Origin: Anaeramoeba ignava
Lineage: Eukaryota; Metamonada; Anaeramoebidae
Direction: 5' to 3'
Assembly (NCBI GenBank): GCA_028826165.1
Contig: JAPDFW010000070.1
Location: 1,587,859-1,651,858, forward strand
DNA: 64,000 nucleotides
Position numbers and translations under genes: made by a program
In this document: one piece after another, positions 39,119 through 49,364 of the stretch
Layout: the number at the start of each line of letters is the position of its first letter
How positions within the stretch are numbered: position 1 is the stretch's first letter
The notes under the pieces: generated by a model
What the model was told of the DNA's origin: nothing
The model's input: the letters and a program-made list of their open reading frames with translations, nothing else
The model's database searches: none

Positions 39119-41991
39119 TCAATTCATTTCAATAAATGGTTTTAAAATTTTAATTTCATTTTCAATTGAAAATATTGTTGATCCAAAAAAATCATTAAAA
39201 TTTTTATTTGAATTTAAAGCTTTTCTTTCTCCTTCTTTCATTAAACACATTTTAATTTTTTCAATAAAAGATTGAGCAGAAGTCCAAAAAATTTTACGAG
39301 CTTCAATACATAATCTTTAAAAATATAAATATAAATAAAAATAAAAATATAAAAATATAAAATTTAAATGAAAATAATTTTTTTTTACTTGATTGATGTT
39401 GTAATTTCTTCAGAACTCCTATTTAAGTTTATAAAAAAAAAAACCAAATATTATTTAATTATTTAAAGATTTATTTATTTATTTACTTATTTATTTACCA
39501 TAAACTACTATTATTATTAATTGAACGTTCAATTACTTCTTGTAAAAAATAAGTTGTTGTACAAAATTGCCAAGAAACACTGCATAATAATTGGATTAAT
39601 TGATAAAGGAACCAATCCAAACTAAATATTTATCAATTTCATATTTTTTTTAAATATTTATCAATTTAATTTAAATATATTTCATGTTTTTTAAATATTT
39701 ATCAATTTCATTTAAATATATTTCATGTTTTTAAATATTTATCAATTTCATTTAAATATATTTCATGTTTTTTTAAATATTTATCAATTTCATTTAAATA
39801 TATTTCATATTTTTTTAAATATTTATCAATTTCATTTAAATATATTTCATGTTTTTTTAAATATTTATCAATTTAATGCTGTTTAAATATTTATATTTCA
39901 TTTTTTTGTTTAAATATTTATATTTAATGTTTTTTAAATATTTATCAATTTAATGTTTTTGTTTAAATATATTTCTTGTTGTTTAAATATTTATATTTCA
40001 TTTTGTTTAAATATATTTAATGTTGTTTAAATATATTTCATTTTGTTTAAATATTTATCAATTTAATGCTGTTTAAATATATTTCATGTTGTTTAAATAT
40101 TTATCAATTTCATTTTGTTTAAATATTTATCAATTTAATGTTGTTTAAATATTTATATTTCATTTTGTTTAAATATATTTCATTTTTTTGTTTAAATATT
40201 TATCAATTTGTTTAAATATATTTCATGTTTTTTAAATATTTATCAATTTAATGTTGTTTAAATATTTATCAATTTAATGTTGTTTAAATATTTATCAATT
40301 TAATGTTGTTTAAATATTTATCAATTTAATGTTGTTTAAATATTTATCAATTTAATGTTGTTTAAATATTTATCAATTTAATGTTGTTTAAATATTTATC
40401 AATTTAATGTTGTTTAAATATTTATCAATTTATTGTTTAAATATTTATCAATTTAATGTTGTTTAAATATTTATCAATTTAATGTTGTTTAAATATTTAT
40501 CAATTTAATGTTGTTTAAATATTTATCAATTTAATGTTTTTGTTTAAATATATTTCTTGTTGTTTAAATATTTATATTTCATTTTGTTTAAATATATTTA
40601 ATGTTGTTTAAATATATTTCATTTTTTTGTTTAAATATTTATCAATTTAATGTTGTTTAAATATATTTCATGTTGTTTAAATATTTATATTTCATGCTGT
40701 TTAAATATTTATCAATTTAATGTTTTTTAAATATTTATCAATTTCATATTTTTTAAATATATTTCATTTTTTTGTTTAAATATTTATCATTTTGTTTAAA
40801 TATGTTTTAAATATTTATCAATTTAATGTTGTTTAAATATTTATCAATTTAATGTTGTTTAAATATTTATCAATTTATTGTTTAAATATTTATCAATTTA
40901 ATGTTGTTTAAATATTTATCAATTTAATGTTGTTTAAATATTTATCAATTTAATGTTGTTTAAATATTTATCAATTTAATGTTTTTGTTTAAATATATTT
41001 CATGTTTTTTAAATATTTATCAATTTAATGTTGTTTAAATATATTTCATGTTGTTTAAATATATTTCTTGTTGTTTAAATATTTATATTTCATTTTTTTT
41101 AAATATTTATCAATTTCATGTTTTTTTTTAAATATTTATAAATTTAATGTTGTTTAAATATATTTCTTGTTGTTTAAATATATTTCATGCTGTTTAAATA
41201 TTTATCAATTTCATATTTTTTAAATATTATATTTCATTTTGTTTAAATATATTTCATTTTGTTTAAATATTTATCAATTTCATGTTTTTTAAATATTTAT
41301 AAATTTAATGTTGTTTAAATATTTATCAATTTAATGCTGTTTAAATATTTTTCATGTTGTTTAAATATATTTCATGCTGTTTAAATATATTTCATGCTGT
41401 TTAAATTTTCATATAAATTTACTCAAAAACAATATTAATTTTTTCTTTTGGACTCATTAAATTTTGTTGTTCATTTTCTTTTTCAGTAAATGTTTCTGAA
41501 GTTGATTCAACCATATCAGATTCCATTTCAATTTTTTCAAATTCACTTTCAGTTTCATTATCTTTTTCTTTTTCTGAATCTTTTTCATTAGTTTTTGATT
41601 TTTCTCTTATATTTGGAGATGAATCTTTTTCAGATTGATTTGATTGGTATAAATACTTTTCTTCTCGTGGAATTTTTTTTGATTGATATTCACAAATTTT
41701 AAAGTTTGATTTAATATGTTGTAAAAGATCTGTAATTAAAATATCAATTCTGGAAAGTTGTTCAATTCCATAATTTGAGAAATCTGTAAATTGTTTAGTT
41801 AATTGTTTATTATTTAAAATTTCCTTAACTTTAAAAGAAGAAGAAAAGAAAAGAAAAGAAAAGAAAAGAAAAAAAATTATTTTAGTTTTTGTTTGATTTT
41901 CAATAAATTATTTTTTTATAAGAAATGCACTTGTTAAACTTTGTTTTTCACAAAAAGAAAATAAATCCACAATAAAATTACGAAGAGACAT
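39119..41991 (-). CDS. Unrecognised helical protein, five exons
   Basis: Exons 41931-41991, 41423-41828, 39499-39621, 39389-39418 (30 nt) and 39119-39314 give exactly 272 codons, 271 residues, with standard splice sites and consistent phases. I do not recognise the family. The N-terminus (MSLRNFIVDLFSFCEKQSLT) and the region KQFTDFSNYGIEQLSRIDIL look helical; residues about 75-155 are Glu/Lys/Ser-rich and disordered; the C-terminal half is helical and aromatic (LDWFLYQLIQLLCSVSWQF, ARKIFWTSAQSFIEKIKMC). No signal peptide or membrane helix is clear. Its stop lies 52 bp from the convergent deubiquitinase stop, and its start is 87 bp from the divergent eIF2B gamma start. Intron 2 is a 1801-bp repeat array. 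Confidence 0.65.
39622..41422 (-). repeat. Intron 2 of the 271-aa protein gene: about 26-bp array
   Basis: 1801-bp intron. The unit (on +) starts TTTAAATATTTATCAATTT and is followed by AATGTTG, with shorter variants containing TTTAAATATATTTCATG. It is the longest repeat unit among the intronic arrays here and occurs in alternating long and short forms, a higher-order pattern. Confidence 0.88.
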
Positions 41992-42009
41992 AAAAAGAAA
42001 AAAAGAAAG

Positions 42010-42062
42010 AAAAATGAAAAAAAAAATTTTGAAAAAAAAAAAACACAATTTCATTTTTTCCT
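42010..42062. promoter_or_regulatory. Bidirectional promoter between the 271-aa gene and eIF2B gamma
   Basis: 87-bp gap with one motif per direction: AAAATGAAAAAA at 42012 (towards -) and TTTCATTTTTT at 42050 (towards +). Confidence 0.5.
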
Positions 42063-42078
42063 TTATTTTTTTTATAAA

Positions 42079-43482
42079 ATGTCAAGAGTAATAAATCAAC
42101 AATTTCAAGTAGTAATTTTAGCAGGAGGACATGGAAGCAAGATGAATCCATTAGCAAAAGATATAGCAAAACCACTTTTAAGAGTAGGAAATCGACCGTT
42201 AATTTCATATGTTTTAGAAATGATGCAAAAAGCACAATTTGATGAAGTAATAATAGTAACTCATTCACAAATGGTTTCTCAAATACAATCCTATCTTGAA
42301 ACTTCTGATATAAAATCTAACACTCGAATTATTACTGTTAAAGAAGATCTTGGAACTGCAGATGTTCTTCGTTCAATTCGTGAGCAAATTAGAAGTGATT
42401 TTATCGTCATTTCCTCTGATTTGATTACTGATGCTCCTTTACATCATGTTGCTGATATTCATCGTATATTTCCAATTATTTTTATATTCAAAAAAAAATT
42501 TTTTTTTTCTTTCTTTCTAAATATTTGATTTGATTTGATTTTAAAATATAAAGGTGTTTTTGATAGTACAGTTACTCTTCTTCTTCATCAAGAAGAAAAA
42601 GAAACTTTAACCCAAATGCAAAAGGATAAATTTTACTATCAAGATTATATTGGTCTTAATGAGGACAATATTTGCTTTTTTGGATCTTCAATTGATTTTG
42701 AAAAAAGAATCAAAACAAAACCTTGGATTCTTAATAAATACGGAGAATTTTCTTTGCATAGAAATCTCACTGATAGTCATATTTATATATTCTCAAGATG
42801 GATTCTTGATCTTCTTTCAATCAAGAAAGAAATATCCTCGATAAAAGGAGATTTAATTCCTTATTTGGTTTCCAAGCAAGCAACTTTACTTCAAAAAGAA
42901 AAATACTCCAAAATATTCAAGAGATTCCACAAACAAGCACCTGTCCAAAAATCCATCAATTGCATTGCAGTTATCGATAGCAAAGAGCCTCATATCTCCA
43001 AATTTAATAACTATGAAAATGTCAAATCAAGCAATATCTTTATTCGTGTTAATACAGTCTCTTCTTACAAAAGAGCAAACTTTGAAATTGCAAAAGCAAC
43101 ATCGGAATTGCTACCGTTTGAGAAAAAAGTGAGTGATGATTTTGTTGATGCAACAACAAATTTGGTAAATGATCCTTTCTTGACTTCTCCTTGCATTATT
43201 GGTCAATGTGTTTCAATCGGTGCAAAAAGTGTATTGATGAAATCTATTATTGGTCCTCATTGCAAAATTGGAGAAAATGTGAAAATCCAAAATTCCATTA
43301 TTATGGATCATGTGACAATTGGAAATGATTGTGTTATTAATGATTCAGTTATTTGTAGTAATTCTCTTATTCAGAATAATTGTGAATTGGTTAGTTGTGT
43401 TGTTGGTTCAACATATTCAATTGAAGAAAATTCATCTTATAAAAACAAACTCTTGAAAAATATGTTCAATTTTTCTAAATGA
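42079..43482 (+). CDS. EIF2B3: Translation initiation factor eIF2B subunit gamma
   Basis: Exons 42079-42463 and 42554-43482 (90-bp intron, CATC|GT) give 437 residues. It is part of the catalytic gamma-epsilon arm of the guanine-nucleotide exchange factor for eIF2. The N-terminal nucleotidyltransferase-like domain shows FQVVILAGGHGSKMNPL, AKPLLRVGNRPLISY, LGTADVLRSI and VISSDLITDAPLHHVAD. The C-terminal part has the left-handed beta-helix hexapeptides (SIGAKSVLMKSIIGPHCKIG, VTIGNDCVINDSVICSNS). The G-rich loop keeps AGGHGSK, while human gamma lacks a full pyrophosphorylase signature. A TTTCATTTTTT motif at 42048-42062 lies 17 bp before the start. Confidence 0.92.
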
Positions 43483-43627
43483 TTTTTTCACTTTCTAAAA
43501 ATAAAAATTAAAATCAAAATTAAAATAAAAATTTAAATAAATTTAAATTAAAATTATTATTCCTTTTATGTTCCTCTTTTTGTTGTATATTATTATTAAA
43601 AATGAAAAAAAAACATAATAAAAAATT

Positions 43628-45262
43628 CTATTTGTCATCAATTTGATTTGAAACTTCTATATTAATTGTTTCATCTTCTTTTGAATTTTCTTTTGAATTT
43701 TCTTTTGAATTTTCTTTTGAATTTTCTTTTGAATTTTCTTGATCATTTTCAAATTCTCCAACTAAAGATGTTTTCTCATTTGGGAGCGAAGAATCCAAAC
43801 TAGAATAAATTTTTCTTTTTGGAGAATCAATTTTATGGATTTTCGCATCAAAATAAAAGACAGAAAGCATCCCAGTACCAAGAAAACTAAAGAAAATGAT
43901 CAAATTTTGTTGGAGAGTAATTTTATCTCCATAAACAAAAGCCAAACCAGTAGAAAGGGATTGAATCAGTCTGAAAACCGCGAAAGCAGCTTCTTCTTGA
44001 TTCCTGAATAGAAATCCCAACAAAGAGTAGAGTTGTGTGTATGTTGCACCATCACCAACTCCAAAAACTCCCATTCCGAAAAAAAAAAGGTAAATTTTAT
44101 CATTGGAAGCAAACCAAATGATAAGGGCACCAAAAAGCTGATAAAAAGTTGCGAAAATCAATACGATTTTGCGACCAAACTTATCTGAGAGCTTTCCGTG
44201 AAGAAAAGAACTAACTACATCAGCAAATCCAAACACAGACATTACATAGGACACATATTTTTTTTGGATGTGCGATGTAACAGTTCCAAAGTAAATGGTT
44301 TGTGAGATTCCACTAAAAGTCATTAGTAGAAGTAACCATCTCATTTTCTTCTCAACAAAAAGACGAAATGTTTCAGTTAGTCGAGAAGATAATGAAGTTT
44401 GTTGAGAAATGATTTTTTTTTGATCATTTTGATTTTTTTTATTTTCACTTTCAATTTCATTTTCAATTTCATTTTTGTCATTTTCATTTTCAATTTCATT
44501 GTTAATTTCATTTTTGTCATTTTTGTCATTTTCATTGTTAATTTCATTGTTAATTTCATTGTTAATTTCATTGTTATTAATTTCAGTATTTTTGGGAACA
44601 TTTTCAGAATCAACTAAAATTTCATCATTAATAGGGACATATCTTGGACCAGGCTTCCTGAGGAAAAACAGCACAACTAATCCGAAAGTACCCATAATTG
44701 TGAGTATAGTGAACAAGGTAGAATCATTTGCACCACTATTTATAATTCCAGCAGCAACAAGATTTCCAATCATTTGATTAAGTTGAAACAAACCGAAAAA
44801 AATTCCACTTAAAAGACCAATATTATCTTTAGAAGAACATTTAACAACATAAGTTCCGTTACCGCACCAAATCAAAGAAGCACCCAAACCCATTAAAGCA
44901 GAAACGCCAAGATAGATCCATTTGACAAGCTTTATATTAGCAGCAATATAACAGACATAAATAGCTCCTCCAATTATCATTGCTATTCTTGGTTCCATTT
45001 TCCGAACCAAAATTGGAATAAAACAATTCGCTATTGCAAAGCATATATAAAGTACTGCTAAGCTTATAAAACCTAGATCTTTGTTGATTGTTGTCATTAA
45101 ATTTTGTGTTGAATTGAATGCCGAAAATAATATGAAAAATCCAATCCCCATAAATGTAACGTTTGCTATATCATATCTCCATCCACATGTTTTTCTTTCA
45201 TAAAATCCTGGTTTGATTGTTGTTGTTGTTGTTGTTTTTTTTGATTTCTCTTTATTTTGCAT
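43628..45262 (-). CDS. UNC93-like major facilitator transporter
   Basis: 544 residues, single exon. About 11-12 membrane helices; the N-terminal half carries the UNC93/MFSD11 pattern GIGFFILFSAFNSTQNLMTT, then LGFISLAVLYICFAIANCF and YVCYIAANI. A cytoplasmic loop after helix 6 is an Asn/Glu/Lys tract encoded by GAAAAT-like repeats (about 44400-44600). The C-terminal half has GKLSDKFGRKIVLI, matching the MFS D-K-x-G-R-K loop. The tail contains an (ENSK)n repeat. UNC93 relatives regulate ion channels or traffic receptors; the substrate here cannot be told. The start is 76 bp from the divergent RCC1-BTB copy A. Confidence 0.85.
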   Translation of the reverse strand: MQNKEKSKKTTTTTTIKPGFYERKTCGWRYDIANVTFMGIGFFILFSAFNSTQNLMTTINKDLGFISLAVLYICFAIANCFIPILVRKMEPRIAMIIGGAIYVCYIAANIKLVKWIYLGVSALMGLGASLIWCGNGTYVVKCSSKDNIGLLSGIFFGLFQLNQMIGNLVAAGIINSGANDSTLFTILTIMGTFGLVVLFFLRKPGPRYVPINDEILVDSENVPKNTEINNNEINNEINNEINNENDKNDKNEINNEIENENDKNEIENEIESENKKNQNDQKKIISQQTSLSSRLTETFRLFVEKKMRWLLLLMTFSGISQTIYFGTVTSHIQKKYVSYVMSVFGFADVVSSFLHGKLSDKFGRKIVLIFATFYQLFGALIIWFASNDKIYLFFFGMGVFGVGDGATYTQLYSLLGFLFRNQEEAAFAVFRLIQSLSTGLAFVYGDKITLQQNLIIFFSFLGTGMLSVFYFDAKIHKIDSPKRKIYSSLDSSLPNEKTSLVGEFENDQENSKENSKENSKENSKENSKEDETINIEVSNQIDDK

Positions 45263-45273
45263 TTTTTAAAAAA

Positions 45274-45328
45274 GAAAAAAAATGAATTTTTAAAATTAAA
45301 AAAAAAATTTATTTTTTTTCATTTTTTT
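45274..45328. promoter_or_regulatory. Bidirectional promoter between UNC93-like gene and RCC1-BTB A
   Basis: 76-bp gap with AAAATGAATTTTT (45278, towards -) and TTTTTTTTCATTTTTTTC (45311-45328, towards +). Confidence 0.5.
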
Positions 45329-45338
45329 CTTTTCAAAA

Positions 45339-47024
45339 ATGAATGAAATTATATTCTTTGGTTTAAATCAATATCCAATTATTTTCAAAAATGAATCAAA
45401 TAAAATAATAAAACCAATTCAATTTAAATTTGAAAATGAAAATGAAAATGAAAATGAAAAACAAATTAAACAAATTTCAACAGGTTATTTTGGAACAATT
45501 TTCCTTTTTAAAAATGGAAAAGCAATAGAATATTCAAATGAAAATGATTCAAATCAAAATCCTGAAAAAATCCAAATTGAAAATATTCAAAAAGTAACTG
45601 CTGGTGAACAAAATGAAGCTATTTTAACATTAGAAGGAAATGTATTTGCAAAAGGAAATAAGATTAATTCAAATAATTCATATAAATTTATCAATATTTC
45701 ATCATTAATTGAAGATCCAAATGATAGAATAATTCAAGATATTGTTTCTGGAAATGGTTCAATTTACTTATTAACTTCAAATCAAAATGCTTATGGAATT
45801 GGTTTAAATCAATATGGTCAACTTGGTTTTGATTCTAAAATAATTTATCAAACACAAAAACCAATTTTAATGATGAAAAATGTTTCTAAAATATTTTCAG
45901 GAAATACTTCATTTCATGTTTTTCTTTTAAGTTCAAATCAAGAATTATTTGGATGCGGTTGGAATGAATATAATCAACTTGGATTAGGAGAATCAATAAA
46001 AGAAACAAAAATCCAAAAATTAACCAAAATCCAAAATATTCCAAAAGGCAAAATAATTGATATTCAAAGTGGATATTTTCATTCAATAATGTTGATTGAA
46101 AATGAAAATCCAAAAAGAAAACTTTATTCATGTGGATACTGAAATCAAATCATCTTTATTTGAAAATGATGATAATATTCTTGATTTTTCTGTTGGAAAT
46201 GCTCATACTTTGATTTTAACTCAATTCAAAATTAATAGGATTTGGAACTGGAGATACAAATGATCAATTAATTCCAATTCAAATTGAACTTCCTAAATTA
46301 AGATTTAATGAAAATATTTCTAATTATCATATTTCTTGTGGATATCAAAATTCATTTCTTTATTATTCTCCTCCTTCTTTTTCCAATCTTGAAGAAGATT
46401 TGATAAAATTATTTGAAAGAAAAGAATTTTGTGATATTTCATTTAAAACCAAAAATGGAGAAATAATTGAAGCTCATAAATTAATATTGAAATATAGATT
46501 AAATCAAAATCAAAATCAAATTGAAAAACTTCAAGAAATTATTTCAAAAATCAATTAAAGAATCAAATCAAATATTTGAAATGATTTATTCAAACAGAAT
46601 AATAAATCCAAAATTATATTCTGAAATTAAAGAAATTATAAATTCAAATGAAAAAATTGAAGAAACAATGAAAAGAATTTATTTAAATGAAAATGAAAAT
46701 GAAAAAGATTTTATTATTGAAAGAAAAGAAAAACAATATAAATTTCCAAAATTAATATTAATAATGAGAAGTGAATTATATCGAGGAATGTTTTTATCTG
46801 TAACAGAAGATAAATCAAATAAAGTTACAGATTATAGTGAATTAAGTAATAAATCATTTCAAATATTTGAATATTGGATTTATTCAAATCAAATTAAAGA
46901 TGAAATTGAAATTACACAAGAAATAATTAATGAAATTCAAATTGGAATTGATTATTTTCAATTAAATCAAACAAATCCAAATTTATTTGATTTATTAATT
47001 AACAAATTTAATAATCAAAATTAA
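45339..47024 (+). pseudogene. RCC1-repeat/BTB protein, copy A (multiply broken)
   Basis: Paralogue of 53527-55322. The 5' part (45339-46142) is open and encodes RCC1-like beta-propeller repeats (NAYGIGLNQYGQLGF, ELFGCGWNEYNQLGLGES). Compared with copy B it has lost about 47 nt near 46134-46140 (creating a stop after SCGY), has a shortened, divergent stretch at 46221-46243 (about 26 nt shorter), and lacks two A at 46546-46550. After that the last 167 residues are open again and encode the second BTB-like part (KQYKFPKLILIMRSELYRGMFL). The three losses are not homopolymer noise alone, so this is probably a real pseudogene. Where copy B is broken (LGLGESIKETKIQKLTK), copy A is intact. Confidence 0.8.
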
Positions 47025-47572
47025 AATCAAAATTAAAATTAAAATTAAAATTAAAATTAAAATTAAAATCAAAATTAAAATTAAAATCAAAATTAAAATT
47101 AAAATTAAAATCAAAATTAAAAATCAAAATTAAAATTAAAATTAAAATCAAAATTAAAATTAAAATTAAAATCAAAATTAAAATTAAAATCAAAATTAAA
47201 AATCAAAATTAAAATTAAAATTAAAATCAAAATTAAAATTAAAATTAAAATCAAAATCAAAATTAAAATTAAAATTAAAATTAAAATCAAAATTAAAATC
47301 AAAATTAAAATTAAAATTAAAATTAAAATCAAAATTAAAATTAAAATTAAAATCAAAATCAAAATTAAAATTAAAATCAAAATTAAAATTAAAATTAAAA
47401 TTAAAATTAAAATTAAAATTAAAATTAAAATCAAAATCAAAATTAAAATTAAAATTAAAATTAAAATTAAAATTAAAATTAAAATTAAAATCAAAATTAA
47501 AATCAAAATTAAAATTGAAATCAAAATTAAAATTAAAATTAAAATCAAAATTAAAATTAAAATTATTCCCTT
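47025..47572. repeat. AAAATT/AAAATC hexamer array between convergent genes
   Basis: About 550 bp of (AAAATT)n and (AAAATC)n between RCC1-BTB copy A and the Ulp1-like gene. A sister array follows RCC1-BTB copy B at 55320-55733. No gene inside; Ile-Leu and Asn-Phe open frames are shadows. Confidence 0.9.
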
Positions 47573-47602
47573 TTATTTGGTCTTCTTTCTTGATTTGTTC
47601 TT

Positions 47603-49300
47603 TCATTTTAAAAATAATGAATTTCCATAAACAGATCTTTGAAATGGATTATCAAATTGATTTTGTTGAAATTTCCAAATCTTTTTAATCATTTCAGATC
47701 TAATTCTTAAATGATCATATTTTTCAGGAAAAATAATTTTTTTGTTTGTGAAATCCAAAGCATTTGAAACAACCAATTTAGCAAAAAAACACATAAAAAC
47801 AATTGAATCATTTTGAGGAATTTTTAAATCAAAACTTTCATTTTCATCATAATCATCATAATCATTAATTAGATCATCAATTTTTTGATCTTCAGATTCT
47901 TGAGTTGGAACAAGTATATTTTCTCTTTCCAAATCAACTCGAGTTTTCCAATCCCAAATTCCACCACTTTTGAAAGTGTTTTTGGAATATAAATTTGCAA
48001 TGCTTGATAATAATTTATAAACATTATGCAGAGATCTTAAGTCCTCATGATTTGGCAATGAATCGATATTGAAAAATATTCTGTTTCTTATATCAACAAC
48101 AGACAAAGAAAAATGTGAGGTTTCTTGATCAAAAATTGGGAAAATCAATTTTTCAAAATTTAGTAAACCTTTTTGAATCGGAATCAATTTTTTGATTTCC
48201 TGTTTTTTTAATGATTCAAAACTTTTTAAACGAGGATAAAAATTAAGATCAAAAATCCGACAATTTGGATAGTTTTGTTGAAGAATCTTCAAAAAAATGG
48301 AAGCAATTTCCCAAATCAAATGCTTTTTATCGAAAAAATTAATCAATTGAATTCTTGTGATTTGCAATCCAAAAAGATCAATAACAATTTCATCTGGAAT
48401 TCCATCATACAAAATAGAAATGACAAAATCCGCCAATTTTTTCATTTTCAAACTTTCCAAATCCTTTTGGTTTTGATTTTGGTATTTTGATTGAATATTT
48501 TTAAATATTTTGGAAAATTCTTGTTCATCTTGAGTATTTGAATTTCCAAACAAATTTCCAAAATTATTATTATCATTATCATTATCATTACTATAATCCT
48601 CTTTTGTTAAATCTATTGTTGAATTTTGTGGTATTTTTTTTATTGATTGATTTTGAATTGATTTGAATTGAGTATTAAGGAGTTCAAGTCTTTTTTTCTG
48701 ATTTTCTATTAATGAGGATATTTTTTGATCATCGAGAGAGTTATATTCTGTCGTGGATGTTTGATCTGAAGTTGTATTTATTTCTTGACTACTATCATTT
48801 TGATTCTCACTATCTGAATTTTGTGATAAATTATTTTCATTTTGAGAAATGGAAGAAATGGAAATTTTTTGGAAACTATTTTTTGCAATTTTCAGAAAAA
48901 GGAATATTTTTTTTCAATCTTTAATTTTATTGTGAATTTGATTTAGAAAATGATATACTTTCTAATATCAATAGTATCAAGTGGAATATATCCTTCTTGA
49001 CAAGAATTTTCTTTTGAATGAATTATATATTTTCCAAAAACCCAATTAATTTCATTTATTTTTTCATAAAGAATTTTATTTGAACTGAAACATTTCAAGT
49101 AAATTTTTTTATTTTTTAAAGGATAAATTGTTTTCAAGTTTGGGACTTTTAAATGTCTTTTTAAATCTGTTTTTGAGCATTGGAACTCTTTCCATAAAAT
49201 CTATATAAATTTTTATTATTTTTATTATTTTTATTATTTTTATTATTTTGATTTTTGTTTTTACGTTTTGATTAAAATTTTCTAAAATTGGAAAATCCAT
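47603..49300 (-). CDS. Ulp1/SENP-like (C48) protein, catalytic Cys apparently replaced
   Basis: Exons 49265-49300, 48959-49200 and 47603-48875 give 516 residues in phase. Ulp1 proteases remove SUMO or NEDD8. The C-terminal half fits the fold: DGIPDEIVIDLFGLQ in place of the WLND region, KLIFPIFDQETSHFSLSVVD (PI...HW box with HF, keeping His), FFNIDSLP (Asp of the DSL motif) and KIPQNDSIVFMCFFAKLVV where active enzymes have Q...DCGxF. At that place the nucleophile Cys reads as Ser (NDSIVF), so the protein may bind rather than cut. The N-terminal 90 residues are Lys/aromatic-rich and followed by an Asn/Ser/Gln linker. Three ATGAAAA motifs (49315-49355) sit upstream. Family assignment is moderate. 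Confidence 0.65.
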
Positions 49301-49364
49301 TTTTTTATAAGAAAATATGAAAAAAAAAATGAAAAATAAAAAAATGAAAAAAAAAAAACATTTT

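Noticed and set aside
39622-41422. Regular repeats with spacer-like alternation, considered as CRISPR array
   Set aside because: Units are AT-only tandem repeats without unique spacers, in a eukaryotic intron.
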